From: Thraustochytrium sp. TN22
Lineage: Eukaryota; Sar; Bigyra; Thraustochytrida; Thraustochytriidae
Assembly (NCBI GenBank): GCA_013306675.1
Contig: JABLUY010000062.1
Location: 91,668-155,667 of the forward strand
Length of the DNA stretch: 64,000 bases
Direction of reading: 5' to 3'
Positions 23,172 through 33,682 of the stretch are shown here, piece after piece. Within the stretch, counting starts at the first letter, position 1, and the number at the start of each line of letters is the position of its first letter. The notes beneath the pieces were generated by a model, which saw only the letters and a list, made by a program, of their open reading frames with translations, searched no databases and had not been told where the DNA came from. Position numbers and translations under genes: made by a program.

Positions 23172-26100
23172 TCAAACGCCAGCCTCGAGCAGGTCAGCGG
23201 CGAACTCGAAGAGAACCATGTTGTCGTTCCCCTCGTCCTTCTTGTCACGCTTGTGCTTGTCGAACATGAAGCCCTCGAGCCTGCCCTTGTGCTTCTTGGG
23301 CTTGAAGCTGCCGTTCTTGTCGGCCTCAAAGTTGCTTTCATCGTCATCGCCGTCCATGTCATCGGCAACGTTGAGCGAGGCGGCGTCGGCGTCTGGTTCG
23401 TTATGACCGAACTTGATGATGAGGTAGGGAAAGAGCGCGAAGCGCAGGAAGAAGATCATCGGCTCGGCAACGAGGTAGCCGAGGAGGACTCCAGTGGCGG
23501 CGGTGCCGAGCCAAATAAGGATGACCTCATTCTCTGGCTCGCCGGCGCCAACGCGGTCGGCACGCGTGAGCACAAAGCGCGTCACGTAGTACGCGCAGAA
23601 GCCGTAAAAGGCGAAGATGATGAGCCAGGCGACGTAGTTGAAGGCAGCGCCGAGGAGCGGGCGCCGCGGCTTGCCCACGATTTGCGGCTCGTCAGCCATG
23701 AGCGCCGAGACGCGCATGAGCGCGTTTTTCTGCTTGCGCACGCGCCGGATGCGCGCCACGGCCTCCTCCGTGCGCAGCTCTCTCCAGGCAGCGTTCGCAT
23801 CGCGCGTGCGCCGAAGCAGCGTCACTTTCGCCTCGTGCAGGACGTGCTGCTCGGCAGCCAGGCGCTCCTGGAGCTCGCTCTCCGATGGCGTGGCGCCCTC
23901 GAGATCGCCCCCCGCAGACACGACGACCGCGTCCGAGACGTCCGCGCTCCGCGTCGCAGAGGCGCGCTTGGCAGCGCGAATCTGGGTGCGCAGTGCCGCA
24001 ACGCGGGTCCGTGACTGAAAGACGCGACTGTACGCGATCAGAAGCGCCACCTCGGTCTCTTGGTTGGGCTGCTCGTCGATGCGCGCGAGCGCGCGGAAGG
24101 CGTTGCTCACGCGCGACCCGCTCGAGTCCTCCCGCAGCGCCGAGGTGCGAAAGAGCGTCTTCACCACGAAGCGCACCGGCAGCGACACGAAGAGCGAGCA
24201 CATGAGGATGGTGCCCACCAAAAAGCCGGCCGAGATGTCGTCCGCCGTCTTGAGCTCGAAGAAGATGGCCGCGGCCAGCGCGTTGCCCATGCAGATGCCG
24301 ACAAAGACCGATACGCGCTGCGCGCGGCTAAAGTGCGCGTCGTACTTGATGAGGCCAAGCAGACTGTGCTCGTACAGCACGGCGAGCGCGAAGTTCTTGC
24401 ACAGCGAGCGCCGGAAGAGGGGGCGCGGCGGAGGCGCCGGCTGCGCCGTGATGTGCTTGTACGACTCGAGGTCCGTCACGCGCTTCTGCTCCTCGACCAT
24501 GGCCTTCAGGTTTTCGAAGAATCGCCGCTGCTGCGAACGCGCCTGCAGACGCCGCATGAGCATCATGCCGATGGCGCCCTTCTGGATCGAGTCGGCATCC
24601 AGGCGGTCGCGGCGGTTCGCCCACGACACACCCAGAAGCCAGATTACGAGGAGGGACGGGAAGAGCACACCGAGGATGAGCAGCGCCAGCGAGGTGACCG
24701 TGGTGATGGGATCCGAGAAAGTGTCGCGCACGTCATCTGTGAAAGCCTGCCATACCGCGTAGTCAGACGCGTGGTTGCACTCGCACGAGACAGAGCTCTC
24801 CGGGTCCGACTGGTTGCCCGAGAGAACGCAGCCGGCCGAAGACCAGTTGCCGGCCACGGGGTCGAAGTAGCCGCACACCAGCTCCGTTGCGTTCGCCACG
24901 TCGGCACAGAGGTCCGCGTCCAACACCGAGGATCGGGGGAGCTGGATCGTAATGGAATTCTCCAGCCCGCTCGGCTCGAACTTGCGGGAGGCGTCGTCCG
25001 AGCTGACGAAGTCCAGGCTCACCACGTCGGTAATCTCCGTGAGCGGGCCCGTGTACTGCACGGTCTCCGCCGTCAGATTGCAATCCTCGCCGCCGCCCTC
25101 GGCGTCCAGCAGGGTAAGCTCCATCACCAACTCGCAGCGAATGTTGAAGCTGTACGAGACGGCAATGAGGTCCACCGTGGAAGGTTCCGCATCGCCAAAG
25201 TCGATGTTGTTCAGCACGCCGGCTGGCAGCACGAAGGAGCCCCGCGAGGTGCTCGTGGCGTTGCGGCTGGAGCTGGCGGTGACCTTGGAGTTCTGCTTGG
25301 CGGCCGGCAGGCCAATCTCGGACAGGCCGTCGCCTCCCTCGCTGCCGGACCCGAGCGCCTCGGGGCTCTCGCGCGCCGTAGCCAGCTGGACTCCGGACGA
25401 CTGGAACTGGCGAGCGGAGGCGCCCTCGGCATAGTTGCGCAGCGACAGCAGCGCCAGCTCCTGAATTGTCTCACGCGCCTGCAGCACGACCTCACACGAG
25501 TCCTGCTCCGCCTGTAGGCGACGCCGGCCTGAGAGGCGGCGCGCCGAGCTCTCGAGCGCCTCGCGCGCCGCGTCCAAGATGCGAGTCAGGCTCTCCAGCG
25601 TGTTGTCCTGCACAGAGGTGGGCAGCAGGCCAAGCGCTGTCGGGTCGTCCTCGTCGCGCGTCTGGGCAGTGATGACATCCGCGGCCTGGTCAATGAAGCG
25701 GCGCAGCAGGCCCACGCTGCGGTTCTGGAAGCTCGAGTCAATGCCGCTCGGGTCCGTGCTCACGAGCGTCAGCAGCACGTTGACTTGCAGCGCGAGGACG
25801 GACGGGTCCTCGAGCTCGCTCGAGTCCACCGAGTCGAGGAAGTCGAGCGCCGTATTGCGCGCCGAGGATGCCCAGGTCTGCAGCGACGTCGAGTCAGCGA
25901 CGCCGGCGGCCGAGTTGACGATGGACGTGAAGCAGAGCGTGGCCCGGAGCTGGTCCTCGAGCTGGCCTCCCTCGGCCGTCACAGTGGAAATCTCATCCGT
26001 GAAGCTCGGTGGGCTCCAGAGCGGGCTCGCGATCGGGTTCTGCAGGGTGATGGCGATAAAGTTGATGCGCTGGCTCTCCGCGCCCAGTGCGTCCTTGGCA

Positions 26101-29100
26101 ACAGCAGTCACGTAGAGGATGCCGGTGCTGTTCACCGCGAGCGCCGCGGTCGGCAGCTCCAAAGAGGTGCGCAGCGTCGGGCTTGAGCTGAAGCGACCCA
26201 GCGAGTACAGGTTCTCGGGAGCTACGGGGAAGGTGGTCGGCTCCTCGAAGGTGTACTCGAACGCATAGGTGAGCGGCGCGTCGTCGTCGCTGAAGGCGGT
26301 TGCCACCAGCGTAAATTCCGTCTGGTACGCAAAGCCCGAGGTAACCGCCGCGCTCACGTAGCCGCTCGTGGGCGGCTTGTTCACCGTGAAGGAGACCTGC
26401 GCGAAAGGGTGGTTACCCGCCGAGCAGGTCTGCTGCGCGGTGAGGCGGAAGGTGTACACGACGCCGGGCGTGAGCGAGGCTGGCTTGAGCGCGAGCGAGG
26501 GGCGCGTGATGGTGTCGGCGAACCGGGCAGCAGACTCCACGGACGTGGCGTTCGTAAGCGGGTCGGTCACTACGCGGTCCCAGCGCAGCTGGACGCCGGT
26601 CGTGACGCCGGCCTGGTAACCCTCCACGGTGCCCTTGAGCACCACTCCGGCGCTCGTCAGCGTCAGCACCGGGTCCACCGGCGCGATGGAGACGCGCGGG
26701 GTAATGGTGCACGAGACTGAAAGCGCCGGTCGCACGTCGATGGTGATCCACGAGCTGTACTGCACGGAGTTGACTCGAATGCGGAACTGGTAGCTGACCG
26801 AGCTGACCATAGCGTTGGCCGGAATATCCAGCATAAAGGTGTTGGTCGGCAGCGAGATGCCACACGCCGTGTTGTCGGACCGCTTGCAGAACCACTCGAC
26901 CGTGGGCGCGCTAGAGAAGGGGGTGGTCGCCGCGGCAGACCCAGGCTTCTTGCCGAAGACCGAGTCGCACCCAAGGGCCGCGGCTGGGTCGCAGCTTGCC
27001 GTGAAGTTGACGCGCACCGCTTCATTCGCGTACGCGGCGCGGTACGTGCCAGCGCGCGTGACGAGGACGTATGCGGGTGCCGTGACGACGAGCGTGATCG
27101 TGTCGCTGGCAGCGATGGACGGATCTCCCACCACGCTCGTTGTCACGCGGAGGTTGTACGTGCCTGGCGTGAAAGCGTTAGGCGCTAGCTGCAGGTACGA
27201 GGAGGTGCTAGCAGGCTTGAGCACCCTCGAGTACGTGGAGTCTGTGGCCAATTTGGACTCCCAGACGAACTGGTACGTGGTGGTGGCGGACGGCGCGCAC
27301 AGGAAGCGGTTCGAAGCGTCTAGCTTGAGCGTTGTGAGGCCCTGGGTTGAGCTCACGGAGCGCGCCCCGTTCACGAGGATGGTCGGAACGTCGCTCACCG
27401 CGACCGAGAACGTGAGTGAGGCCACCGCAGAGGTGACCCCGAGCCAGTTCACGGCGGTTGCGTCGGCGCGGTAGTTACCGCCGGCAACGATGCTGGCTGA
27501 GGAAAAGGGAATCGTGAAAAGCGGGTTGGTGGGGTCTGTGAGCGTAATGCTGACCGGGGTGCCAGAGTCCGTGTCCTCGATGAGGATTGTCCAAATCACC
27601 GCGCGACCCAAAGCGCCGCTCTCCACGGTGCCAAGGATGGAGACGAGGTCCTCGCAAGGTGACACCACGGCAGGGCCCTCGAGGGAAATGACTGGCTGCG
27701 GGATCTCCGTCAGGGTCCACTCCACAAGCACCGCGCCAGTGGCCTCGCCAGAGTTCTCCACGCCGGCCGCCATGATGCCATTGCCGGAGATGAAGATGAT
27801 CTGATCCCCGATGGCAATGGTGCTCGTGGCAGGAACCAGCACGAGGAGCACGGTGCTGGACGCCCAGGAGCACGTCAGCCCGGGCATCGTGGCCCCGTTC
27901 ACGGTGAAGAGGCTGTCGCAGGCCGCCGTGAGCGCTGTAGCCCCGCCGAGGCTCTCGTCTGTGTCCATGTCGAAGGTGATCTCGATCGCGTCGCCCGCCT
28001 CCGTGAAGGCCGCGCTCGTGGCGAGGGGCGACACAAGTCCCCCAAGAATCCCCGGAACCTCAGTCGAGCGCGGCACGACGTCTTCAAAGACGAGAAGTGC
28101 GGACCCGTCGGAGGAGTTCTGGGTCATCAGGGAGTTGGCCCACACGTAGCCGGTCCCGTCGGTTCCAGTCTTGCCGCAGTCAACGACGGTCGATCCCAAG
28201 TTGCTGCACTGAGACGCGAAAGTCGCCTCGCATGTGCAACTCAGATAGCCCAGCGCGCTTGTATAGTAGAGGCAGTCGTCCACACAGGTGTCATAGTTGC
28301 GCGGGAAGTAGACAGTGCTCGAGTTGCCAGCGGAGTCCGTTACATACTGCGTCGTCTCCGAGTATGCGTTGCAGGCGTCGTAGCTAAGAGGGACGGAGCA
28401 GGTCCCATTAAAGGGCTGCGAAACGCTGCCAGAGGCGGCGTAGTCCGACAAAGTGGTCGCGCTGATATTTCCCATGCTGTTCGAGCAGTTGTATGGCGTG
28501 GAGACGCGAGACTCATGCGGGAGCCTGTCCGGGTTGGTCGCGCAGCATGAATGGAACAAGCCCTCGTAGTAGGCGTACGGATAGGTCGCCGGGCACTCGA
28601 GCACATTTAGCACCGCTGAAACCGTGGTCGAAGCCCCAATCCCCAGACCATTAAAAGTGGGATCGTAGCTGCACGTCAGCTGGTCGGTGCAGCTGGTCGT
28701 AACCTGGTAACAGACGCCCATGCAGTTTTGCTCGCAATGTGTCAGGGCGTCCATAAAGATGTTCGTGTACGCTTCCACGAGGATGTCCGGATAATAGATC
28801 GAGTCGACAGTCAAATTGGACGTAAGGTCGTCGCCGGGAGCGGTGATGCAAACGGCCTTGTCGCACACACGCTGCTCGTTTGTAAAGTCCAGCGGCTGGA
28901 ACCAGGGCAGCTCGCCGCAGGTGGTGGCATAGCCCGAGCTCGAACCGCCATAACTTAGGGTGCACTGCGTCTCGGGAGACATGGCGTAGTAGCCGGAAGA
29001 AAAGTACTGAAAACAGTCCTCGACGGAAACCTGATCGCACGGCAGAGTCGAGTTGTCGGTAAAGCTGCAGGTATACTCACCGGGATTGAAGAGGTTGTCG

Positions 29101-32036
29101 AAGTTTTCGAGGAATTGCGGCATGCAGGCGAGCAGGAGCTCCGTGGTCAGAGTGGGAATGGTGACCGGCGCGGCGCCTTCCGCAGCCAGAACGAGGTCGA
29201 AGACGAGCCGGTGAAGGGCCACCTGGGTGAAGCGGTCGTCCAGGACGGCGCAGGTCTCATCAGTTGGCTTGGGGCCGTTGGGCCAGAGCAGAGCGTCGAA
29301 GAAAGCGGCGATATCTTCGATGACGCTCTTGGCGTAAGCGTCGTCGTCACCCTGGGACTCGGCGTCCTCGGACTGCTCGAAGACGATGCTGGCGATCGAC
29401 GCGATGGGGATTGCGAGGTCTGCGCAAAAGCTATCGACCGCGCATGTGCCGGTGATGACGTCGTCACAGCTGGACGGCCCGGAGACGGTGCTGAGAATGG
29501 TGGGCGCGTCGACGGAAATGTGGATCTTGGAGAGCTGTGGAGCGCCGGGGCAGCTCTCGATCTGCAGGCTCGTCGTGAACGTAGTCATGCCGAAGAGCGC
29601 GGCGAAGGTGTTGGTCTCCACGCGCACCGGGCTGGCAGGGCCGTTGAAGAGATTCTCCAAGGTCAGCGACGGCGCGCTTGGGAACAGCACCTTGAGTGAC
29701 CCCTCACCGCGCATGTTGCTGTACAACGTATTGTTGGGCAGCGGCGGCTCAAGCGCCGGGCTCATGAGGCCAAGCCAGAACGCAGGCGTCCAAAAGTCCT
29801 GTGTGAGTGCCGCGTCCATGCTGGCGGGGTCGTAGCTGCTGTCGCCAGCGCCGAACGCGCAGTCGACGGCGAGCTCTCGAAGGCCGGTCTGCAGGGTGGC
29901 GAGGGCGTCGTTCAGGCCCGGCATGGCCAGGCCGAACGAGAGGAAAGGGTTCAGGAGGTTCGCCACCAGCGTGCCCCCGCAGGTTGTGTAAAGCACGTTG
30001 GCATCGTTCGGGTTCGAGGTGTCCGGCGCCATGACGGCGTCCACCAGGCCCGAGCCATCCTTGTCCACCGACGCCATGTCCTTGGACAGCGGCTGCACCA
30101 GATCATCGACTGGCACCACGGTCCTGGTCATCATCAACGGGCACGTCTCCACGATCGGGAGCGGCCCGCACAGGGTGTCGTTCACTTGAAGGTCCGGGAT
30201 GGACCATGGCAGGCCGCTTGGGCCATATCCGCAGGCCTCTTTGACGCCCGGGTACGCGCACATGCACAGGCGGTTGCGCGGGACCCAGCTGTCGCCTGAG
30301 GCGCAGTCCCAGTTGACCTGGTCGCTGGTGGCCGGTACGAGAATATCGTACAGGGAGCTAACGCCGGGCCTGCCACTCGCGGTGCAGAACCACTCCGGCG
30401 TGGTCATGTTGAGGCTTGGCGACCCCTCGTAGTGGGCGGCGTTGCAGTAAGAACTGAAGACAGGCGAAAAATAAAAGGGGATGGACTCCAGGTATTCGCA
30501 GTTTTCCGTGGTCGGCTCGGCGGAGGAGAAGCCGAAGGCATCTGCGCTCCAGGAATCAGAGCGGTTGAGGTTGTACATAAAGTTGAAGTCGTGGAAGCCA
30601 CCTTCAGTCCAAGGACAGTGTGCAATACTGTTTCCCGCGTTGCCGGAGTTCTCGAGGCAGGCGCACCCGGCACACTCGTTGCCATCGTACAGGCACTCCG
30701 GCACGTTGCAGGCCGGGTTGCACTTGCCATCGCCGATGTGCCACGGGTGACACCCGGCCGCCAAGCAGGCGTTCACATCAAAGCCCTTGTCAACCAGATC
30801 CGTCACGAGGGTCTCATAGGCCGTGACCTCGGTGATGTTGGTGTAAACCTCGCTGCTGTCGCCATCCGCCGAGTAAGGGTACACGAGGGCGAGGCCCTCC
30901 ACGAGGATACCAAATACGGACGGGGGAAAAGAGGTGGAGTCGCTTGAGCCGTCGCCGCTTCCATCCGTGTTGTTGGAGTAGTAGTAGGAACCATCATCTC
31001 CGTCGTCATCGGAAAAGACAGCGGCGAACATGTCGACGACGTCAGAGAGCGTAACGCCACATGTCTTGAGGGCCATGGCGTCGGGGGCGACGCTGGACGG
31101 GACCCCAAGCAGGTCGCGGACGATGGTCTCAGCAAAGGCCGTCGTATCGCCGGCCGAGCACGCGGCACTGTCATAGCCGGAGGTGTAGCCAAGGCTTGCC
31201 AAGTAGTCCATCACGTCCGAGCTGTTCTCACCGCCGCTGAAGAAGTTTCGGCATTTTTGGTCCTTGCCGGAGGTGCACTCCGTGTCATTCGCGCAGGGCT
31301 GCACGAAGACCTGGTCGCACCCGGTGCCGGTCGATGTGCACTCCACTGACAGGTACGGCCAGCCCAGCGAGCCCTCGCAGCGATCCAGAACGATGTCAAG
31401 ACGCGCGTCGCTCGCCTTGACCACGGTGTTGTTGACGTCGCCGAGGATGGAGAACTGGCATGCCTCACCCGCCATGAGCGTGCTGTACGAGCACGTGGCC
31501 GGCATGTAGACGCCTGCCGCGGCGTTGCCCTCAAGCTCAAAGATGGGAGATACGGTCGAGACCGACGCCTTGAAGCTGGCTTGACCATCGCGCGACTCTC
31601 CGCCCGCGCACGAGTTGATGAACAAGGACGGGTCTGGCGTGTAGCCAGAGAGCCCGTCGTCCTGCTGCGCGATGAGCGACACCGTGTACTCCACGGTCGG
31701 CACGAACCGTCGGATCAGCTCCTCGTCAGCCGCATCCGGGCACGCGCACCGGGACCGCTCCAGGAGCTCGGCGTTCATGAGCTCGACGGCATCCTTGAAC
31801 CCGGCCAGGTTCAAGTTCGCCTCCAGCGCCGCGCCCGTGCCGATATGCACGCCTCCCTGGCAGTCCACCGTCAGCAGCTGCCTCGCGTTGCTCGTCGCCA
31901 CCGCGCCCAGCAGCGCCGCCGCCGCCAGCAGCGCCGCCGCCGCCGCCGCGCCCGCGCCGCGCGAGCGCTGCCGGGCCCCGCTGCCGGTGCGCACCCCGCG
32001 CGCGCGCGGGGCCCGCGCCCGGATCCCCATCGTCAT
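23172..32036 (-). CDS. Polycystin-1-like multidomain receptor A (LNR, REJ, GPS, five TM segments)
   Basis: 2,954 residues from MTMGIRARAP; upstream codons are Arg/Ala low complexity. In order: a signal or anchor segment (AAAAALLAAAALLGAVA), a Cys-rich ectodomain starting TVDCQGGVHIG, a Notch-type LNR near residue 425 (CHPWHIGDGKCNPACNVPEC), a long Ser/Thr-rich REJ region at about 1,445-2,050, and a GPS at about 2,412 (CECNHASDYAVW). Then TM1 (~2,450), a loop with the polycystin-family motif SLLGLIKYDAHFSRAQR, TM2-TM3 (~2,575-2,628), a basic cytosolic helix region, and TM4-TM5 (~2,799-2,865). The tail is acidic then Lys-rich. No PLAT domain or TRP-type channel is visible. Animal relatives act in adhesion and ciliary sensing. 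The ligand here is unknown. It lies in tandem with paralog B. Confidence 0.85.
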   Translation of the reverse strand: MTMGIRARAPRARGVRTGSGARQRSRGAGAAAAAALLAAAALLGAVATSNARQLLTVDCQGGVHIGTGAALEANLNLAGFKDAVELMNAELLERSRCACPDAADEELIRRFVPTVEYTVSLIAQQDDGLSGYTPDPSLFINSCAGGESRDGQASFKASVSTVSPIFELEGNAAAGVYMPATCSYSTLMAGEACQFSILGDVNNTVVKASDARLDIVLDRCEGSLGWPYLSVECTSTGTGCDQVFVQPCANDTECTSGKDQKCRNFFSGGENSSDVMDYLASLGYTSGYDSAACSAGDTTAFAETIVRDLLGVPSSVAPDAMALKTCGVTLSDVVDMFAAVFSDDDGDDGSYYYSNNTDGSGDGSSDSTSFPPSVFGILVEGLALVYPYSADGDSSEVYTNITEVTAYETLVTDLVDKGFDVNACLAAGCHPWHIGDGKCNPACNVPECLYDGNECAGCACLENSGNAGNSIAHCPWTEGGFHDFNFMYNLNRSDSWSADAFGFSSAEPTTENCEYLESIPFYFSPVFSSYCNAAHYEGSPSLNMTTPEWFCTASGRPGVSSLYDILVPATSDQVNWDCASGDSWVPRNRLCMCAYPGVKEACGYGPSGLPWSIPDLQVNDTLCGPLPIVETCPLMMTRTVVPVDDLVQPLSKDMASVDKDGSGLVDAVMAPDTSNPNDANVLYTTCGGTLVANLLNPFLSFGLAMPGLNDALATLQTGLRELAVDCAFGAGDSSYDPASMDAALTQDFWTPAFWLGLMSPALEPPLPNNTLYSNMRGEGSLKVLFPSAPSLTLENLFNGPASPVRVETNTFAALFGMTTFTTSLQIESCPGAPQLSKIHISVDAPTILSTVSGPSSCDDVITGTCAVDSFCADLAIPIASIASIVFEQSEDAESQGDDDAYAKSVIEDIAAFFDALLWPNGPKPTDETCAVLDDRFTQVALHRLVFDLVLAAEGAAPVTIPTLTTELLLACMPQFLENFDNLFNPGEYTCSFTDNSTLPCDQVSVEDCFQYFSSGYYAMSPETQCTLSYGGSSSGYATTCGELPWFQPLDFTNEQRVCDKAVCITAPGDDLTSNLTVDSIYYPDILVEAYTNIFMDALTHCEQNCMGVCYQVTTSCTDQLTCSYDPTFNGLGIGASTTVSAVLNVLECPATYPYAYYEGLFHSCCATNPDRLPHESRVSTPYNCSNSMGNISATTLSDYAASGSVSQPFNGTCSVPLSYDACNAYSETTQYVTDSAGNSSTVYFPRNYDTCVDDCLYYTSALGYLSCTCEATFASQCSNLGSTVVDCGKTGTDGTGYVWANSLMTQNSSDGSALLVFEDVVPRSTEVPGILGGLVSPLATSAAFTEAGDAIEITFDMDTDESLGGATALTAACDSLFTVNGATMPGLTCSWASSTVLLVLVPATSTIAIGDQIIFISGNGIMAAGVENSGEATGAVLVEWTLTEIPQPVISLEGPAVVSPCEDLVSILGTVESGALGRAVIWTILIEDTDSGTPVSITLTDPTNPLFTIPFSSASIVAGGNYRADATAVNWLGVTSAVASLTFSVAVSDVPTILVNGARSVSSTQGLTTLKLDASNRFLCAPSATTTYQFVWESKLATDSTYSRVLKPASTSSYLQLAPNAFTPGTYNLRVTTSVVGDPSIAASDTITLVVTAPAYVLVTRAGTYRAAYANEAVRVNFTASCDPAAALGCDSVFGKKPGSAAATTPFSSAPTVEWFCKRSDNTACGISLPTNTFMLDIPANAMVSSVSYQFRIRVNSVQYSSWITIDVRPALSVSCTITPRVSIAPVDPVLTLTSAGVVLKGTVEGYQAGVTTGVQLRWDRVVTDPLTNATSVESAARFADTITRPSLALKPASLTPGVVYTFRLTAQQTCSAGNHPFAQVSFTVNKPPTSGYVSAAVTSGFAYQTEFTLVATAFSDDDAPLTYAFEYTFEEPTTFPVAPENLYSLGRFSSSPTLRTSLELPTAALAVNSTGILYVTAVAKDALGAESQRINFIAITLQNPIASPLWSPPSFTDEISTVTAEGGQLEDQLRATLCFTSIVNSAAGVADSTSLQTWASSARNTALDFLDSVDSSELEDPSVLALQVNVLLTLVSTDPSGIDSSFQNRSVGLLRRFIDQAADVITAQTRDEDDPTALGLLPTSVQDNTLESLTRILDAAREALESSARRLSGRRRLQAEQDSCEVVLQARETIQELALLSLRNYAEGASARQFQSSGVQLATARESPEALGSGSEGGDGLSEIGLPAAKQNSKVTASSSRNATSTSRGSFVLPAGVLNNIDFGDAEPSTVDLIAVSYSFNIRCELVMELTLLDAEGGGEDCNLTAETVQYTGPLTEITDVVSLDFVSSDDASRKFEPSGLENSITIQLPRSSVLDADLCADVANATELVCGYFDPVAGNWSSAGCVLSGNQSDPESSVSCECNHASDYAVWQAFTDDVRDTFSDPITTVTSLALLILGVLFPSLLVIWLLGVSWANRRDRLDADSIQKGAIGMMLMRRLQARSQQRRFFENLKAMVEEQKRVTDLESYKHITAQPAPPPRPLFRRSLCKNFALAVLYEHSLLGLIKYDAHFSRAQRVSVFVGICMGNALAAAIFFELKTADDISAGFLVGTILMCSLFVSLPVRFVVKTLFRTSALREDSSGSRVSNAFRALARIDEQPNQETEVALLIAYSRVFQSRTRVAALRTQIRAAKRASATRSADVSDAVVVSAGGDLEGATPSESELQERLAAEQHVLHEAKVTLLRRTRDANAAWRELRTEEAVARIRRVRKQKNALMRVSALMADEPQIVGKPRRPLLGAAFNYVAWLIIFAFYGFCAYYVTRFVLTRADRVGAGEPENEVILIWLGTAATGVLLGYLVAEPMIFFLRFALFPYLIIKFGHNEPDADAASLNVADDMDGDDDESNFEADKNGSFKPKKHKGRLEGFMFDKHKRDKKDEGNDNMVLFEFAADLLEAGV

Positions 32037-33682
32037 CCGAGGCCAGCCTCTGCCCTTCTCGCGCCGCTCCGCTCCGCTCCGCGCCGCTTCGCGCCGCTCG
32101 CCGCTCGCCGCTCGCCGCTCGCCGCGCTCACGCAGCCGCCGCCGCCGGCCGCCGCGCTCCGCGCCGCGCGCCGCCGCCGCCTGCCTGGCCGGCGATTTGA
32201 ATTTGAATTGAGTTGACTTGCCTTCCACTAGCTGCCTGCGGCGCGGCGCGGCCAGGCCTAGCTAGCTCGCTCGGCTCCCTCTCCGAGGCCGCGGGGCGGG
32301 ACGAGACGCCACGCTCGCTCGCTCGGCGCCACAGAACAAACAGCCAGAAGGTAACTAGCTTGGTGTCAAAGCGCGCCGTGGCGTGGAAAACCAGAGCATC
32401 AGGCATGCACAACAAGGCACAGCCTGTGTCTCAGGCAGACCTGGCAGGCAGGCAGAGTGGCGGCGGCGGGCCGCCGCGCTGGCCGCCGCCGCAGGTGCAC
32501 GCGCCACGTGCCTGCACTGCACTGCAGCCAGCTGAGGTCCCACGCCCCCGTACGGCGCTCGTCGCAGCTCCGCCGGCCGAGGCGCGCTGCGCACGCGCGG
32601 CGGCGCCGCCGTCAGCCCGAGGCGGCAGCGGCGCGGCGCGGCGCGGCGCGGCGCGGCGCAGAGCAGCGCAGCGCGGCGCGGCCGGGCCGCAGGCAGGCGG
32701 CCAGGCGGCCAGGCAGGATGCGCAGGCGGCGGTACCAGCGGGACGAGCGGTACCACCGCCCGCCACAGGCAGTGTCCAGCACGCGCGGCCGCAGCCTCGC
32801 TGCCTCGGCTCTGCTCAGACCCGGTGCTCGGCTGCCTGAGCTGCCTCGCCGCGACGACGCCGCGCAGCCCGGCTGCCTGCCAGATCACTGCCTGCCTGGC
32901 AGCGCCGCGCGCCGCTGGCAGCCTGGGCACGGACGGAGGCTCGCGCGCTCGCCGAGGTGTAGTAGCCAGCGGCGGCGCGCCAGTGGCAGCCAGCCAGCGC
33001 GCGCCTGCCTGCCTGCCAGCCTGCCTGCCCGTGCCTGCCTCGGGCTGCGAGGCTGGACAGGGCTCTCGCGAGCGTGCGGCGGCGCGGCGGCGCGGCCGGC
33101 GTGGCGGCGGGCAGGCAGGCAGGCAGGCAGGCAGGCGGGAGGCTGGCACAGCTTCCGGGCGAGCGAGCTTGCGGCTGGCTGAGCCGAGCCTGTCTCACAT
33201 CAGTGACACGCCGTAAAAGCTTGCGGCACTTGCCAGCCTTGGCGCAAACTGGCCATGTGTTTTGCAAATCAGAAGCGTAGCCGCCACATGATGACCGGCG
33301 GCTGGCCCGACCTGGCTTTCGCTTGGCACTGCAGTGCAGGCGTGGCGTGGCTTGGCTTGCGGCAGCGCGGCGTTCCTGATGGCGCGCGCCGCGCGCGGTG
33401 CGGGCGTCGCAGGCGCGGAGCGGGGCGGAGACGTCCAGCCGCGATGACGAGAGAGAGCGCGCGGAGCCCCCACGTTGCCGGACAGCCGCGGCACGCTGCA
33501 CGCGCATCTACCCGAAGAGGACGCAGCGCGGATGTCGCACTGGCGGCGGCAGGGCGGCAGGCCTCGGAGCTCGCGGCGCGGCGCGGCGCGGCGCGGCGCG
33601 GCGGGCGGCCCGCCGACTTGGAGGTGGATCGGGCCGGGCGCGTGAGCGCGGGCGAGGTCGAGGTCTCGGTCGCGAGGATGGA
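32037..33682. other. 1.6-kb spacer between the two polycystin-like genes
   Basis: Extremely GC-rich, with ORFs on both strands that are Arg/Ala/Pro/Gln-rich translations of simple repeats; none has a recognisable domain. (GGCA)n-type tracts occur at 32440-32456, 33003-33040 (complement) and 33110-33136, the last two forming an inverted repeat. It should hold the promoter of receptor A and the 3' UTR of receptor B. No RNA gene is seen. Confidence 0.5.
33003..33136. repeat. Inverted (CCTG)n ... (CAGG)n tracts
   Basis: CCTGCCTGCCTGCC-type sequence at about 33003-33040 faces GCAGGCAGG repeats at 33110-33136 with about 70 bp between, so the arms can pair. Confidence 0.8.

Noticed and set aside
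32213-33507. Overlapping long ORFs on both strands between the two receptor genes
   Set aside because: They are Arg/Ala/Pro/Gln-rich translations of GC-rich repeats without domains or consistent codon bias.
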